Shown here in pieces: positions 1-8,292 of a stretch of DNA of 64,000 bases; the first letter of the stretch is position 1; each line of letters opens with the position of its first letter. The DNA is from Bacteroidales bacterium (GTDB lineage Bacteria > Bacteroidota > Bacteroidia > Bacteroidales > F082). The stretch is from the NCBI GenBank assembly GCA_017549805.1, contig JAFYNJ010000002.1:1-64000 (forward strand). The letters run 5' to 3'. Position numbers and translations under genes: made by a program. The notes beneath the pieces are model-generated. The model was not told where the DNA came from and did not search any database. It saw nothing but the letters and a program-made list of their open reading frames with translations.

Positions 1-24
1 AACTTTGCAAATCCAAATATCGAG

Positions 25-285
25 ATGAAAAAGAGTATTGTCATTATCATAATCGCCTTGCTGATGGGTTGCTTCAAGCCCCTGTCAGCCCAGATCATCT
101 ACACCGAGGAAGACGCGGGTCTCAACCCCCGCGCACAATCCTCGGAAAACATTGGCGTCATGGTCCCCATGCAAGACGTGAATCTGGACCAGTGGAAGTT
201 CGTCCCCCTCGGAAACGGATTCCTGCTGCTCGCAGGTTTGGGAGGCGCATACCTGTTTAGCAAACGCTCTAAAAAGAAAGAATAA
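25..285 (+). CDS. Small exported protein with C-terminal membrane anchor
   Basis: An 86-residue protein whose family I do not recognise. It has an N-terminal signal peptide (basic MKKS, then a run of Ile/Leu, likely cut after LSAQ near residue 23), a short polar middle rich in Asp, Glu and Asn, and a C-terminal hydrophobic stretch (about residues 62-79, starting VPLGNGFLLLAG) followed by a basic tail SKRSKKKE. The tripartite Pro-Gly-x-Gly, hydrophobic helix and basic tail resemble short Bacteroidales proteins with a C-terminal anchor or sorting-like segment. The window opens with AACTTTG, which may be the end of a -7 promoter element. It is followed with no gap by the next lipoprotein gene, so the first three genes are probably one operon. 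Confidence 0.7.
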   Translation: MKKSIVIIIIALLMGCFKPLSAQIIYTEEDAGLNPRAQSSENIGVMVPMQDVNLDQWKFVPLGNGFLLLAGLGGAYLFSKRSKKKE

Positions 286-654
286 GTGAAAAGGGGCTGC
301 AAACTCGTTATCGGGCTTGCGGTGTTACTGGCTCTTTGCTCCTGCGGCTCGGAGCCAGTGACACCGACCTTCGATGAGGCACTCCTCATCGGGGAATGGA
401 TCGAGAACACCGTGCACGAGAAATACCTCCCCGAAGGCCTGGGCACCACGTGGGATACGGCCGACGACGTCGCAGAAGAAGAAGCCGACACTTTCAACTG
501 GAGCTTCGACGGCAGCCGCCTCATCCAAGAACACCACATGGTTGTAGGCGTGGTGCCAAGGATCCTCACCGTGACGAAACTCGACCTCGAAAACCTCGTG
601 TATGAGGACTCAGGCGGCGTCCCACATCATTTCTTCCGAAACGACACATTATGA
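286..654 (+). CDS. Putative small lipoprotein
   Basis: A 122-residue protein that starts with GTG directly after the stop of the preceding gene. The N-terminus MKRGCKLV plus a hydrophobic core ending in LCSC looks like a lipoprotein signal, with Cys20 as the probable lipidation site. The remaining sequence (LIGEWIENTVH near residue 35, then SFDGSRLI and LENLVYED) resembles small lipocalin-like Bacteroidales lipoproteins, which have a 'GxW' opening strand followed by short beta strands. That fold assignment is inference. Its stop overlaps the ATG of the AsmA-like gene (ATGA), indicating translational coupling. No later in-frame ATG would keep the signal sequence, which supports the GTG start. 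Confidence 0.65.
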   Translation: MKRGCKLVIGLAVLLALCSCGSEPVTPTFDEALLIGEWIENTVHEKYLPEGLGTTWDTADDVAEEEADTFNWSFDGSRLIQEHHMVVGVVPRILTVTKLDLENLVYEDSGGVPHHFFRNDTL

Positions 655-3600
655 AAAAAGCCCTAAAAATCACCGGAATTACTCTCGCAAGCCTTGTGGG
701 AGTAATTCTTGTTTTAGCTACCATCGCCATCGCCTTGGTCACCTCGCCGAAACGACTGACCAGCATGGTGAAACGCTATGTGCCACAATATGTTGACTTC
801 GACCTGCAACTGCAGCGGGCCAACCTCACCCTGTTCAAGACCTTTCCTGACATCGGCCTCGAACTCGACCAGGTGGCCATCCTAAGCCCCATGGAAGGCG
901 CCCCCTCCGACACCCTCGCCAGCATCGACAAGCTCACCCTCTCGGCCGACGCCAAGAAGTTCCTCAAGGAACGGGAGATCATCGTCAAAAAACTCCTCCT
1001 CGAAGACGCCTTCGTCAATATCTTCACCGATGCGGAAGGCCACAGCAACCTCGACATCTTCAGCTCCGACAGCACCAAGACCGACACCACCAAGGCCGAA
1101 TTCGACTATAGCGTGGCCTTAGAGGAGGTTAGCCTGAAAAACAGTACGGTGATGTATAACGACCTGCGTTCGAAGCTCCATGCCGGGATTACAGGCCTTA
1201 ACACCGACATCCAGGGCACCATGCACGACCAAGACATCCAAGCCGTGTTAGGACTGAAGGCACAAGGCGTCATGCTGCAAACCGAAGGCCTCGCCGGGGT
1301 GATCCAACAGCTCAACCTCGGCTTCAACGGCGACCTCAAGGACTACAACCACCTCCACGGCCAGCTGCAACTCGACAGCCCCGACCTTACCCTGAACGCC
1401 GGCTACCAAGTGCTCCACCACGATGCACTGCACCTCAACTTGCCTGTCACGATGGATCTGGATCCGTTGAACGCTTCCCTTGCCATGGCATCTATCGGTC
1501 TGAATGACTATCAGATTGCCCTTGATGGTAACGTCATTGCGAGTGATACCAACAGCTATGACCTGGACTTGGCTTTCGCCACCAATACCCTCGACATCGA
1601 GGACCTGATGCACTACCTGCCCGAAAACGTCACCAAGAACTTGAACGGCATGGACTTCCAAGGCAAGGCTGCCCTCACCGACGGTAAGATCACGGGCTGC
1701 TTCAACGACAGCACCATGCCACTAATCACCGCCAAGGTCAACGCCACCGAGGCCACCATCGGTATCCCTAACCTGCCCTTCCCCTTCAAGGAAACCAACC
1801 TCAGCGCCCTGATGAGCATCGATCTCAACGACAGCATCAACGCCAAGGATATCCAACTGAGCACCAAGCTGAACCGCTCCACCATCGAAGCCAACGGCGA
1901 CATCACCGACCTCAGCGGCAAGATGGATCTCGACATGAACCTCAAGTCGAACCTCTACCTTACCGACCTGAAGTCGTTCCTGCCCAAGAACATGAAGCTC
2001 AACGGTCGAGCCGATGCCAAGATAAAGCTGCAAAGCAAGCTCGACGACCTAATGAAGGCCGTCAACACCTTGCAATTCAACACCAAGACGAAAGCCGACG
2101 CCAACATCACCCTTAACGGCTTCGACTTTGCCATGGACACCATCCATGCCGCATCGCCCACCCTAAAACTGAACCTCGGCATCCCCGCCAAACAACGCAA
2201 GGGCGTGCATCTCGGTCTTACCACCTCGACGCTCAACGCCACCGTGGGTCCCAAGATCCGTGCCGACCTGAGCGACGTCAACATCGAAGCCAATGCCGAC
2301 CGTCTCGACAAGATTGAATCCGCCCTGGCCGATGCCGCGCTGAAGTTGGGCCATCTGAACCTGGTGTACGACACCATCCGCTGCGATGCCACCAACCCCA
2401 CCATCACCTTGGCCACCTTGCCGAAGAGCAACAAGAGCCTGAACCTGAGCGCCTCCCTGAAGAGCGGCCAACTCAACGCCAAGGCAGGATCGGGCTACCA
2501 GCTCGTCACACAGTCGCTAGCCGTGGCAGCATCGGCACGCCAAAACAAAAGCAAGGATCCGAGCGACTTCCTCAACCACTGGAATCCCACCGCCGACTTT
2601 GTGCTCAACAACGCCCAACTCACCGTCGCCAACCTCGACGAGAAGGTCATCATCCCCACCATCGACTTCCAATTCGACGACAAAGGGCTCGACTTCAAGA
2701 AAGGCGGCGTGAAGCTTGGCAAGTCGGACCTCAACCTCAAGGGGCAGGTCACCGGCTTGAAGGAATGGACGGCCGACAAGAAGAACCTGATGAAGGCCAA
2801 CCTGGCAGTCCACTCCAACTACCTCGACCTCAACGAGATCATGGAACTCACCAGCGGACTGGGCGTGGAACGCGACAGTACCGTTGTCGAGGACAGCAAT
2901 ACGGAGGGCGATCCTTTCATGGTGCCCGAGGGCGTGGACTTCGACTTCAAGGTGACGGCTAACAAGGCATTGTACCGCAACTTCGAGTTCAATAACTTGG
3001 GCGGCAATGCCACCGTCAAAGATGGCACCTTGCTGCTGCGCGAGATCGGCTTCACCAACGAAGCCGCCCAGATGCAGCTCACCGCCATGTACCAGTCGCC
3101 GCGCAAGAACCACCTCTTCCTGAGCATGGACTTCCACCTGCTCGATGTTCAGATCTACGACCTGATCCACATGATTCCCGAGATTGACACCATTGTGCCG
3201 ATGCTGAAGACCTTCGACGGAGCCGCGGAGTTCCATATCGCTGCACAAACCAATCTCAAGTCGAACTACGACCTCAAGATGTCCACCTTCCGCGCCGCCG
3301 CCGATATCGAAGCCGCCAACTTGCAGGTGCGCGACATCGCCTCATTCACCAAGATCACCGATATGCTGAAGGTAAGCACCAACGGCCTGTATAAGATCGA
3401 CAGCCTCGACATCCAGATGACCGCCTTCAAGAACGAAGTGGATCTCTGGCCCTTCCAGATTGCCATCGGCAAGTACAAGGCCACCCTCGACGGACACTAT
3501 AACCTGAACACCGTGGGCGAGTACCACATCTCCGTCACCCAATCTCCGTTGCCGACCAGGTTGGGCTTGAAGATCTCAGGACCGTTGAACAACCTCAGCT

Positions 3601-3728
3601 ACCAGCTGGAACCGTGCAAATACCCCAACCTCTACCGTCCTGAGCGCCGCAACGACACCGAGCAGATGGTGATGCAACTAAAGAAGAAGATTGGCGAGGA
3701 ACTCCGAAAAAGCGTGAGGGAGAATTGA
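651..3728 (+). CDS. AsmA-like envelope protein
   Basis: A 1025-residue protein with one N-terminal membrane helix (about residues 6-29) and a very long periplasmic part made of short repeated beta strands ('LDLNLxxxxLxLxDLxxFLP', 'ADAKIKLQSKLDDL', 'NGRADAKI'). This is the organisation of the AsmA/YhdP-TamB superfamily, thought to bridge inner and outer membrane and to affect outer-membrane lipid and protein homeostasis. The C-terminal part (about residues 830-1010, including DGAAEFHIAAQTNLKSNYDLKM) matches the AsmA-like C-terminal region. The length is typical for Bacteroidota copies. It is translationally coupled to the upstream lipoprotein gene. Its TGA stop lies at the start of a 7-bp repeat array that fills the junction with the convergent tdk gene. 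Confidence 0.85.
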   Translation: MKKALKITGITLASLVGVILVLATIAIALVTSPKRLTSMVKRYVPQYVDFDLQLQRANLTLFKTFPDIGLELDQVAILSPMEGAPSDTLASIDKLTLSADAKKFLKEREIIVKKLLLEDAFVNIFTDAEGHSNLDIFSSDSTKTDTTKAEFDYSVALEEVSLKNSTVMYNDLRSKLHAGITGLNTDIQGTMHDQDIQAVLGLKAQGVMLQTEGLAGVIQQLNLGFNGDLKDYNHLHGQLQLDSPDLTLNAGYQVLHHDALHLNLPVTMDLDPLNASLAMASIGLNDYQIALDGNVIASDTNSYDLDLAFATNTLDIEDLMHYLPENVTKNLNGMDFQGKAALTDGKITGCFNDSTMPLITAKVNATEATIGIPNLPFPFKETNLSALMSIDLNDSINAKDIQLSTKLNRSTIEANGDITDLSGKMDLDMNLKSNLYLTDLKSFLPKNMKLNGRADAKIKLQSKLDDLMKAVNTLQFNTKTKADANITLNGFDFAMDTIHAASPTLKLNLGIPAKQRKGVHLGLTTSTLNATVGPKIRADLSDVNIEANADRLDKIESALADAALKLGHLNLVYDTIRCDATNPTITLATLPKSNKSLNLSASLKSGQLNAKAGSGYQLVTQSLAVAASARQNKSKDPSDFLNHWNPTADFVLNNAQLTVANLDEKVIIPTIDFQFDDKGLDFKKGGVKLGKSDLNLKGQVTGLKEWTADKKNLMKANLAVHSNYLDLNEIMELTSGLGVERDSTVVEDSNTEGDPFMVPEGVDFDFKVTANKALYRNFEFNNLGGNATVKDGTLLLREIGFTNEAAQMQLTAMYQSPRKNHLFLSMDFHLLDVQIYDLIHMIPEIDTIVPMLKTFDGAAEFHIAAQTNLKSNYDLKMSTFRAAADIEAANLQVRDIASFTKITDMLKVSTNGLYKIDSLDIQMTAFKNEVDLWPFQIAIGKYKATLDGHYNLNTVGEYHISVTQSPLPTRLGLKISGPLNNLSYQLEPCKYPNLYRPERRNDTEQMVMQLKKKIGEELRKSVREN

Positions 3729-3768
3729 GAGGTGAAAGGTGAGAGGTGAGAGGTGAAAGGTTAAGGGT
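3727..3768. repeat. Heptamer array (GAGAGGT/GAAAGGT)
   Basis: Six 7-bp units in a row (GAGAGGT, GAAAGGT, GAGAGGT, GAGAGGT, GAAAGGT, TAAGGGT). The array fills the convergent junction and contains the last bases of the AsmA-like stop codon as well as the stop codon of tdk (3761-3763). Confidence 0.85.
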
Positions 3769-4345
3769 TCCTTTCGGCCATGGCTTTTTGATAACAGGCG
3801 CGACATAACGGCTCGTAACTTTCCGTTTCACCCAAGACGACCAATTTGTCGCCCGCGATGGTACGGTGCGAATACTGCGCCGGACTGCCACAACGCACGC
3901 AAATGGCATGCACCTTGGTGACATCCTCGGCGATGGCCATCAACTTGGGCATCGGCCCGAAGGGATTCCCCATGAAATCCATATCCAACCCCGCGATGAT
4001 GACCCTGACACCGTTGTTGGCTAACTGCTGGCACACTGCAGGCAGCTCATCGTCGAGGAACTGTGCCTCGTCGATGCCGATGACATCCACATCGTTGGCA
4101 TACAACAAGATCTGCGTGGCGTTTTCCACGGGGATGGAATGGAGCGCCGTGGCATTATGCGACACCACGTCTTCCTCACTATAGCGTGTATCGACACCCG
4201 GCTTGAAGATCTCCACCTTCAACTTGGCGATTTTGGCCCTTTTCAGGCGCCTAATGAGCTCTTCGGTCTTGCCCGAGAACATCGATCCACAGATCACTTC
4301 AATCCAACCCTGGGTCCTATTATGATAATCTTTTTCAAGAAACAT
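3761..4345 (-). CDS. tdk: Thymidine kinase
   Basis: A 194-residue type II thymidine kinase that phosphorylates thymidine with ATP in the pyrimidine salvage pathway, in the cytoplasm. Visible signatures are the P-loop GSMFSGKT (residues 20-27), the Walker B-like DEAQF (92-96) containing the family's catalytic Glu, the lasso-side motif [13 protein letters not shown], and two zinc-binding CxxC pairs (CVRC near 148 and CRAC near 183). The length is normal for the family. It is transcribed alone on the minus strand, divergent from the gene at 4413. A TATCTTTG promoter element lies about 45 bp upstream. Its TAA stop is inside a heptamer repeat array. Confidence 0.97.
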   Translation of the reverse strand: MFLEKDYHNRTQGWIEVICGSMFSGKTEELIRRLKRAKIAKLKVEIFKPGVDTRYSEEDVVSHNATALHSIPVENATQILLYANDVDVIGIDEAQFLDDELPAVCQQLANNGVRVIIAGLDMDFMGNPFGPMPKLMAIAEDVTKVHAICVRCGSPAQYSHRTIAGDKLVVLGETESYEPLCRACYQKAMAERNP

Positions 4346-4390
4346 GCCTGCGATATTTTAATTCTTTGTAATTTAGCAAATCCATCATAG

Positions 4391-4398
4391 CAAAGATA
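4391..4398 (-). promoter_or_regulatory. -7 promoter element for tdk
   Basis: Minus-strand TATCTTTG matches the Bacteroidota sigma-ABfr -7 consensus TAnnTTTG and lies 46 bp upstream of the tdk ATG in the divergent intergenic region. Sequence match only. Confidence 0.5.
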
Positions 4399-4412
4399 AA
4401 TATTAATCAGAT

Positions 4413-5438
4413 ATGAACGACAAATTCAATGAGCAAAAAGATACGCTGGTTTCTTTGAAACACGAAATCAGCCTGTTACAACAACAAGTCGATTTCCTCC
4501 TTAGAAACGGGAAGCCGCTTGGCCTCCTCGACTTGGATGTCATGATGAACCGTACGCACAGCATCTATGATCAGCTTTGTTCCATCGACATCAGCGACAT
4601 GCCTTGGGAGGAGGAGACAGAAGACGGAAGTCAGGAGTCGGAAGAAGGAAGTCAGAAGACGGAAGACCTTCCTTTGGAGCCCGAGGAAGAGGTAGCAATC
4701 AAGACGCTTTTCGGGATTGAGGAGGAGCCCAATATCGAGCCCGAGGAGCCTGTTGCCGAACTGGAGGAAGAACCGAAGGAAGAACCCATCGTTGAACCGG
4801 AAGAGGATCCTGTTATCGAACCGGAGGAAAAACCAGAGGAAGAACCGGAGAATGAACCCGTCAACGTTGTTGGAAGCGTTGAAGAGGCCGTCCAGTCCGA
4901 TCCAAACGATTTCGGCTTTATCCTGAACTTTGAGCCTGTGGGAGAACAGGATCAGAAGACTCCCGTTTATACTACCGGTGATGAGATTGAGATGACCATT
5001 CCACAGTTCCAGAACACCAACGAAGCAACGGAAGAAGAAACGAAAGAGACTGAGGAGGAAATCCCCTACGAGCCTGTGATCATCGGCGACATGGAAGAGA
5101 AAGACGATTCCGGCTTTGAGCTGGACCAACCCGAGACTATCGGCGATCGGCTCCAGCAACAGGAAGACCACAGCCTGGCGGCGAAATTACAGCATGAGGC
5201 CGCTGTCAACGACCTTCGTACTGCCATTGGCATCAACGACAAGTTCCTGTTGGTGAACGAGCTCTTCAGTGGCAGCATGGAGAAATACAACAAATCCATC
5301 GAGAACCTTAACGACCTCAAGACCCTGAACGGCGCGCTCATCTATATGAACGAGCTGCGCATCGAGCTGCAATGGAACAGCAGCAACGAGGCCTACCGCA
5401 AACTGCTCGAATTGGTACACCGTAAGTTTGAAGCGTGA
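4413..5438 (+). CDS. Acidic Glu/Pro-rich cytoplasmic protein, conserved ends
   Basis: A 341-residue protein with no signal peptide or membrane segment. The N-terminus (residues 1-65) is predicted helical, with a coiled-coil start (TLVSLKHEISLLQQQVDFLL). Residues 65-150 are extremely acidic, with EEEP/EPEE repeats. The C-terminus (about 250-341, with DLRTAIGINDKFLLVNELF and ending LVHRKFEA) matches a conserved Bacteroidota domain of unknown function whose hallmark is 'DLRxAIGINDKFxxxNELF'. Residues 68-86 are translated from a 7-bp repeat array. It is the first gene of an operon with rsmI (stop and start overlap by one base) and the OstA-like gene. I know of no demonstrated function. Confidence 0.8.
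   Translation: MNDKFNEQKDTLVSLKHEISLLQQQVDFLLRNGKPLGLLDLDVMMNRTHSIYDQLCSIDISDMPWEEETEDGSQESEEGSQKTEDLPLEPEEEVAIKTLFGIEEEPNIEPEEPVAELEEEPKEEPIVEPEEDPVIEPEEKPEEEPENEPVNVVGSVEEAVQSDPNDFGFILNFEPVGEQDQKTPVYTTGDEIEMTIPQFQNTNEATEEETKETEEEIPYEPVIIGDMEEKDDSGFELDQPETIGDRLQQQEDHSLAAKLQHEAAVNDLRTAIGINDKFLLVNELFSGSMEKYNKSIENLNDLKTLNGALIYMNELRIELQWNSSNEAYRKLLELVHRKFEA
4614..4668. repeat. Heptamer array inside coding sequence (ACGGAAG/TCAGAAG)
   Basis: Seven units with a strict 7-bp period (ACAGAAG, ACGGAAG, TCAGGAG, TCGGAAG, AAGGAAG, TCAGAAG, ACGGAAG). It is read in frame in the acidic protein as Glu, Asp, Gly, Ser, Gln and Lys residues. Confidence 0.8.
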
Positions 5439-6235
5439 TGAGCCAGCTCTATTTGGTCCCCACCCCCATCGGCAACCTCGAGGACATCACTTTGCGCGCC
5501 ATCCGTGTGCTCAAGGAGGTGGATGCCATCCTCGCCGAGGACACCCGTACATCGGGCAACCTGCTGCGGCATCTCGGCATCAGCAAGCCGATGACGGCTT
5601 TCCACCTCAACAACGAGCACCAGCAGGTGGAACATATTGCCGACCGCATCGAAGCCGGCGAGACCATGGCGTTGGTTACTGACGCCGGTACCCCGGCTAT
5701 CTCCGATCCGGGATTCATGCTGGTTCGCGAATGCATCAAAAGGGGACTTCAGGTAGAATGCCTTCCCGGCGCCACCGCCTTTGTGCCTGCCCTGGTCAAC
5801 TCAGGACTTCCTGCCGAACGCTTTATCTTCGAAGGCTTCCTGCCCCACAAGAAAGGCCGCCAAACCAAGATACAACAGATTGCCAACTATCCCTACACCA
5901 CCATCCTCTATGAGTCGCCCTACCGTCTGGTAAAAACCCTGCAGCAGTTCATGGAGGTGATGGGACCCGACCGAAAGGTGTCGGTGGCGCGCGAGTTGAC
6001 CAAGATCCATGAAGAGAACGTCCGCGGCACCCTGGCCGAAGTGATCGAGTATTTCTCCCAGAAGGAAGTAAAAGGAGAGATTGTCATAGTCGTAGAAGGA
6101 AGCAGCTCTTTGCGTCATTGCGAGCAAAGCGAAGCAATCCAACCTGACCCCAAAAAGCATAATTCAGTCAAGCTGGATTGCTTCGGACCAAGGCCTCGCA
6201 ATGACGTTCCCGATGAAAACTGGAACGACTTATGA
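5438..6235 (+). CDS. rsmI: 16S rRNA (cytidine1402-2'-O)-methyltransferase
   Basis: RsmI methylates the 2'-OH of C1402 in 16S rRNA using S-adenosylmethionine. Recognisable family blocks are LYLVPTPIGNLEDITLRA at the N-terminus, LAEDTRTSGNLL, ALVTDAGTPAISDPG (SAM-binding loop) and LPGATAFVPALVNSGLP; it belongs to the tetrapyrrole methylase fold. I choose the ATG at 5438, which overlaps the upstream TGA by one base, rather than the GTG three bases earlier. The oddity is the C-terminus: residues 226-257 come from a 94-bp palindromic repeat read in frame (LRHCEQSEAIQ and later RPRNDV), replacing or extending the usual tail after the core ending IVIVVEG. The gene end still overlaps the next ATG by 4 bp. 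Confidence 0.95.
   Translation: MSQLYLVPTPIGNLEDITLRAIRVLKEVDAILAEDTRTSGNLLRHLGISKPMTAFHLNNEHQQVEHIADRIEAGETMALVTDAGTPAISDPGFMLVRECIKRGLQVECLPGATAFVPALVNSGLPAERFIFEGFLPHKKGRQTKIQQIANYPYTTILYESPYRLVKTLQQFMEVMGPDRKVSVARELTKIHEENVRGTLAEVIEYFSQKEVKGEIVIVVEGSSSLRHCEQSEAIQPDPKKHNSVKLDCFGPRPRNDVPDENWNDL
6113..6206. repeat. Palindromic 94-bp element inserted in rsmI
   Basis: A long imperfect inverted repeat beginning CGTCATTGCGAG and ending CTCGCAATGACG, with an inner arm pair GAAGCAATCCA / TGGATTGCTTC. The second copy is at 41200-41295. In this frame it encodes LRHCEQSEAIQ. Elements with these arms are a widespread dispersed repeat in bacterial genomes. Confidence 0.85.
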
Positions 6236-7737
6236 AACGGATAGTATTCATACTAACCCTATTGTTGGTTACCACCCTCGGGTGGGCCCAGGAGCGTGAA
6301 CGCACCAAGATCCATATTGAGCACGCCAGCCAGTTCCATAAGGCCGCCAGCTCCGATGCCGTGCGCCTGCTGGGCCAGGTCCACATCCGCCATGACTCCA
6401 CTCATTTCTACTGCGACAGCGCCTATTACTACGAGAAGAAAAACAGCTTCGACGCCTTCCAAAACGTCCATATCCGCGTCAACGACAGCATCGACATGTA
6501 CAGCCGCACCATGCGCTACGACGGCGATTTGCGCTTTGCCGAGTTTTTCGACGACGTGCGCATGACCGACGATAGCACGGTGCTCGAAACCGATTACATG
6601 ACCTACGACCGCGACGAGCACCTGGCCTGCTATCCCCACCATGGCGTCACCACAAGAGGCGACAAGCAGCTCATCAGCGAACTCGGCTACTACCGCGACG
6701 ACCTCAAGGAGTTCCGTTTCTTCAAGACGGTGAAGGTGCTCAGCCCGAAGTACCAGATGTTCACCGACACCCTGTATTACAACACCCGCATCGAGAAGAT
6801 GTGGTTCCAGGGACCCACTACCATCGTCAACGAGGACAACCGCATGGAGGGCACTCACGGCTATTACCTCACCGAACGCGACCTCGCCTATCTGGACCAG
6901 AATCCTGTGTTTTACAACGAAACCCAATGGCTGGTGGCCGATTCGATGCTTTACGACCGACAGCGGGGCTTTGCCAAGGCCATGGATGACATCCAGATGA
7001 TCGACACCGCCTACAAGGTCATCCTTCGAGGCGATTACGCCGAAGTTTGGGAGAAAAGGGGATTCTCGTTTGCGACCGACAAGGCATACGCCATTTATTA
7101 CGATGGCGGCGACTCGCTCTACATTGCCTCCGACACCATGTTTTACCACTTCAAGACGGACTTGAACAAGGAAGAGAAACTCATCGGGCGTCGTCATGTG
7201 CGGTTCTACAAATCGGACATGCAGGGCCAATGCGACACCATGACCTACAACATGGCCGACTCCACCATCCGCATGAGGGTCAAGCCCATCCTCTGGACCT
7301 CTGATTCCCAGCTGACCAGCGACCTGATCAACATCAAGATTGCCCATCGCGCTATCGACAGCCTCATCCAGCAAGGCAATGCCTTCATCATCTCCAAGGA
7401 CAGTATCGAAGGCTATAACCAAATCTATGGCAAGGAGATGGTTTCCCGCTTCCGCGACGGCAACATCGACCATGTGAATGTGAACGGCGATGCCAAGGTG
7501 ATCTCATGGCTCCGCGAGGACGACAGCTCACTGATTGGCATCAACAAATCGACCGCCAGAAACATGAAAATCTTGATGAAGGACAAGGAGATTTCCCTCA
7601 TCAAGTATTTCCAAAACATCGATGAAACCCTATTCCCCGAGAAGGACCTCAAGGAATCGGAACGCTATTTGGACGGCTTCATCTGGCGCGAAGAGGAACG
7701 GCCGAAGGACAAGGAAGGGATATTTGTTCGAAAATAG
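6232..7737 (+). CDS. OstA/LptA-like exported protein
   Basis: A 501-residue protein with a signal peptide (MKRIVFILTLLLVTTLGWAQ). Repeated beta-strand modules follow, such as RLLGQVHIRHDSTHFYCDSA, MYSRTMRYDGDLRFAEFFDDVRM and LISELGYYRDDLKEFRFF. This is the OstA-like fold of the LptA/LptD N-domain, which forms a beta-jellyroll channel for lipopolysaccharide in the periplasm. Bacteroidota encode such longer OstA_2-type proteins, and a role in LPS transport is inference from the fold. It is the last gene of the 4413 operon and overlaps rsmI by four bases (ATGA). Downstream begins a REP repeat cluster with a transposase. Confidence 0.8.
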   Translation: MKRIVFILTLLLVTTLGWAQERERTKIHIEHASQFHKAASSDAVRLLGQVHIRHDSTHFYCDSAYYYEKKNSFDAFQNVHIRVNDSIDMYSRTMRYDGDLRFAEFFDDVRMTDDSTVLETDYMTYDRDEHLACYPHHGVTTRGDKQLISELGYYRDDLKEFRFFKTVKVLSPKYQMFTDTLYYNTRIEKMWFQGPTTIVNEDNRMEGTHGYYLTERDLAYLDQNPVFYNETQWLVADSMLYDRQRGFAKAMDDIQMIDTAYKVILRGDYAEVWEKRGFSFATDKAYAIYYDGGDSLYIASDTMFYHFKTDLNKEEKLIGRRHVRFYKSDMQGQCDTMTYNMADSTIRMRVKPILWTSDSQLTSDLINIKIAHRAIDSLIQQGNAFIISKDSIEGYNQIYGKEMVSRFRDGNIDHVNVNGDAKVISWLREDDSSLIGINKSTARNMKILMKDKEISLIKYFQNIDETLFPEKDLKESERYLDGFIWREEERPKDKEGIFVRK

Positions 7738-7757
7738 CTTATTTCTTTAATAAGAAT

Positions 7758-7794
7758 GGGTAGTCGCATCCCGTAAGGGATGCTAGCTTTATAG
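7758..7794. repeat. REP-like palindrome, left of the Y1 transposase
   Basis: GCATCCC-GTAA-GGGATGC hairpin (7766-7783) followed by TAGCTTTATAG. It shares the GCATCC...GGATGCTAGCT core with the tandem repeats on the right side of the transposase gene. Confidence 0.7.
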
Positions 7795-7835
7795 AAGAAT
7801 TAATTAAATTCATTATAATAATATAAAAAAATATG

Positions 7836-7843
7836 TATTTTTG
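7836..7843 (+). promoter_or_regulatory. -7 promoter element for the Y1 transposase
   Basis: TATTTTTG matches TAnnTTTG, 20 bp upstream of the transposase ATG, in an AT-rich stretch. Sequence match only. Confidence 0.4.
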
Positions 7844-7863
7844 CTTTTTATATTATTATTGTT

Positions 7864-8289
7864 ATGGAAAAAACATATACCCAGCTTTATATCCATGTCG
7901 TTTTTTCAGTACAACAACGAGCCCCCTTGATCCATAAAGGCTGGCGTGATAGATTGTTTCAATATATTACCGCAATTGTCCAAGACCATGGACATAAGAT
8001 GTTGGCAATAGGAGGAGTTGAAGACCACATTCATCTATTTTTCAACTTTAAACCATCAGAATCTCTCTCAACATTGATTAAAGAAATCAAAAGAGATTCT
8101 TCGATTTGGATCAATAAGAATCGTTTTGTCAAAGGACGTTTTTCATGGCAAGAGGGTTATGGCGCGTTTACATATAGTATTAGTCAAATACCCGCAGTAT
8201 GTGGTTATATTGGCAACCAAGAAGCGCATCATCGAAAAAAAACATTTGCTGAGGAATATGATGAAATATTACGTAAATACGGTAATTAA
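7864..8289 (+). CDS. IS200/REP-associated (RAYT-like) Y1 transposase
   Basis: A 141-residue single-strand DNA transposase of the HUH/Y1 family. The histidine pair HIH is at residues 55-57 (VEDHIHLFFNF), and the presumed catalytic tyrosine is Tyr115 in GYIGNQEAHH. The start is MEKTYTQLYIHVVFSVQQR. The family nicks hairpin ends and forms a 5'-phosphotyrosine link. The gene is intact and flanked on both sides by GCATCC...GGATGC palindromes, including three tandem 82-bp units immediately downstream. That fits a REP-associated tyrosine transposase more than a free IS200, because no second gene (tnpB) is present. Local base composition is more AT-rich than the neighbours, suggesting transfer. Confidence 0.88.
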   Translation: MEKTYTQLYIHVVFSVQQRAPLIHKGWRDRLFQYITAIVQDHGHKMLAIGGVEDHIHLFFNFKPSESLSTLIKEIKRDSSIWINKNRFVKGRFSWQEGYGAFTYSISQIPAVCGYIGNQEAHHRKKTFAEEYDEILRKYGN

Positions 8290-8292
8290 AAA

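Noticed and set aside
6259-7473. A 404-codon open frame antisense to the OstA-like gene
   Set aside because: It overlaps the OstA-like gene completely and its sequence is dominated by Val, His, Ala and Asp, typical of the complement of a biased gene.
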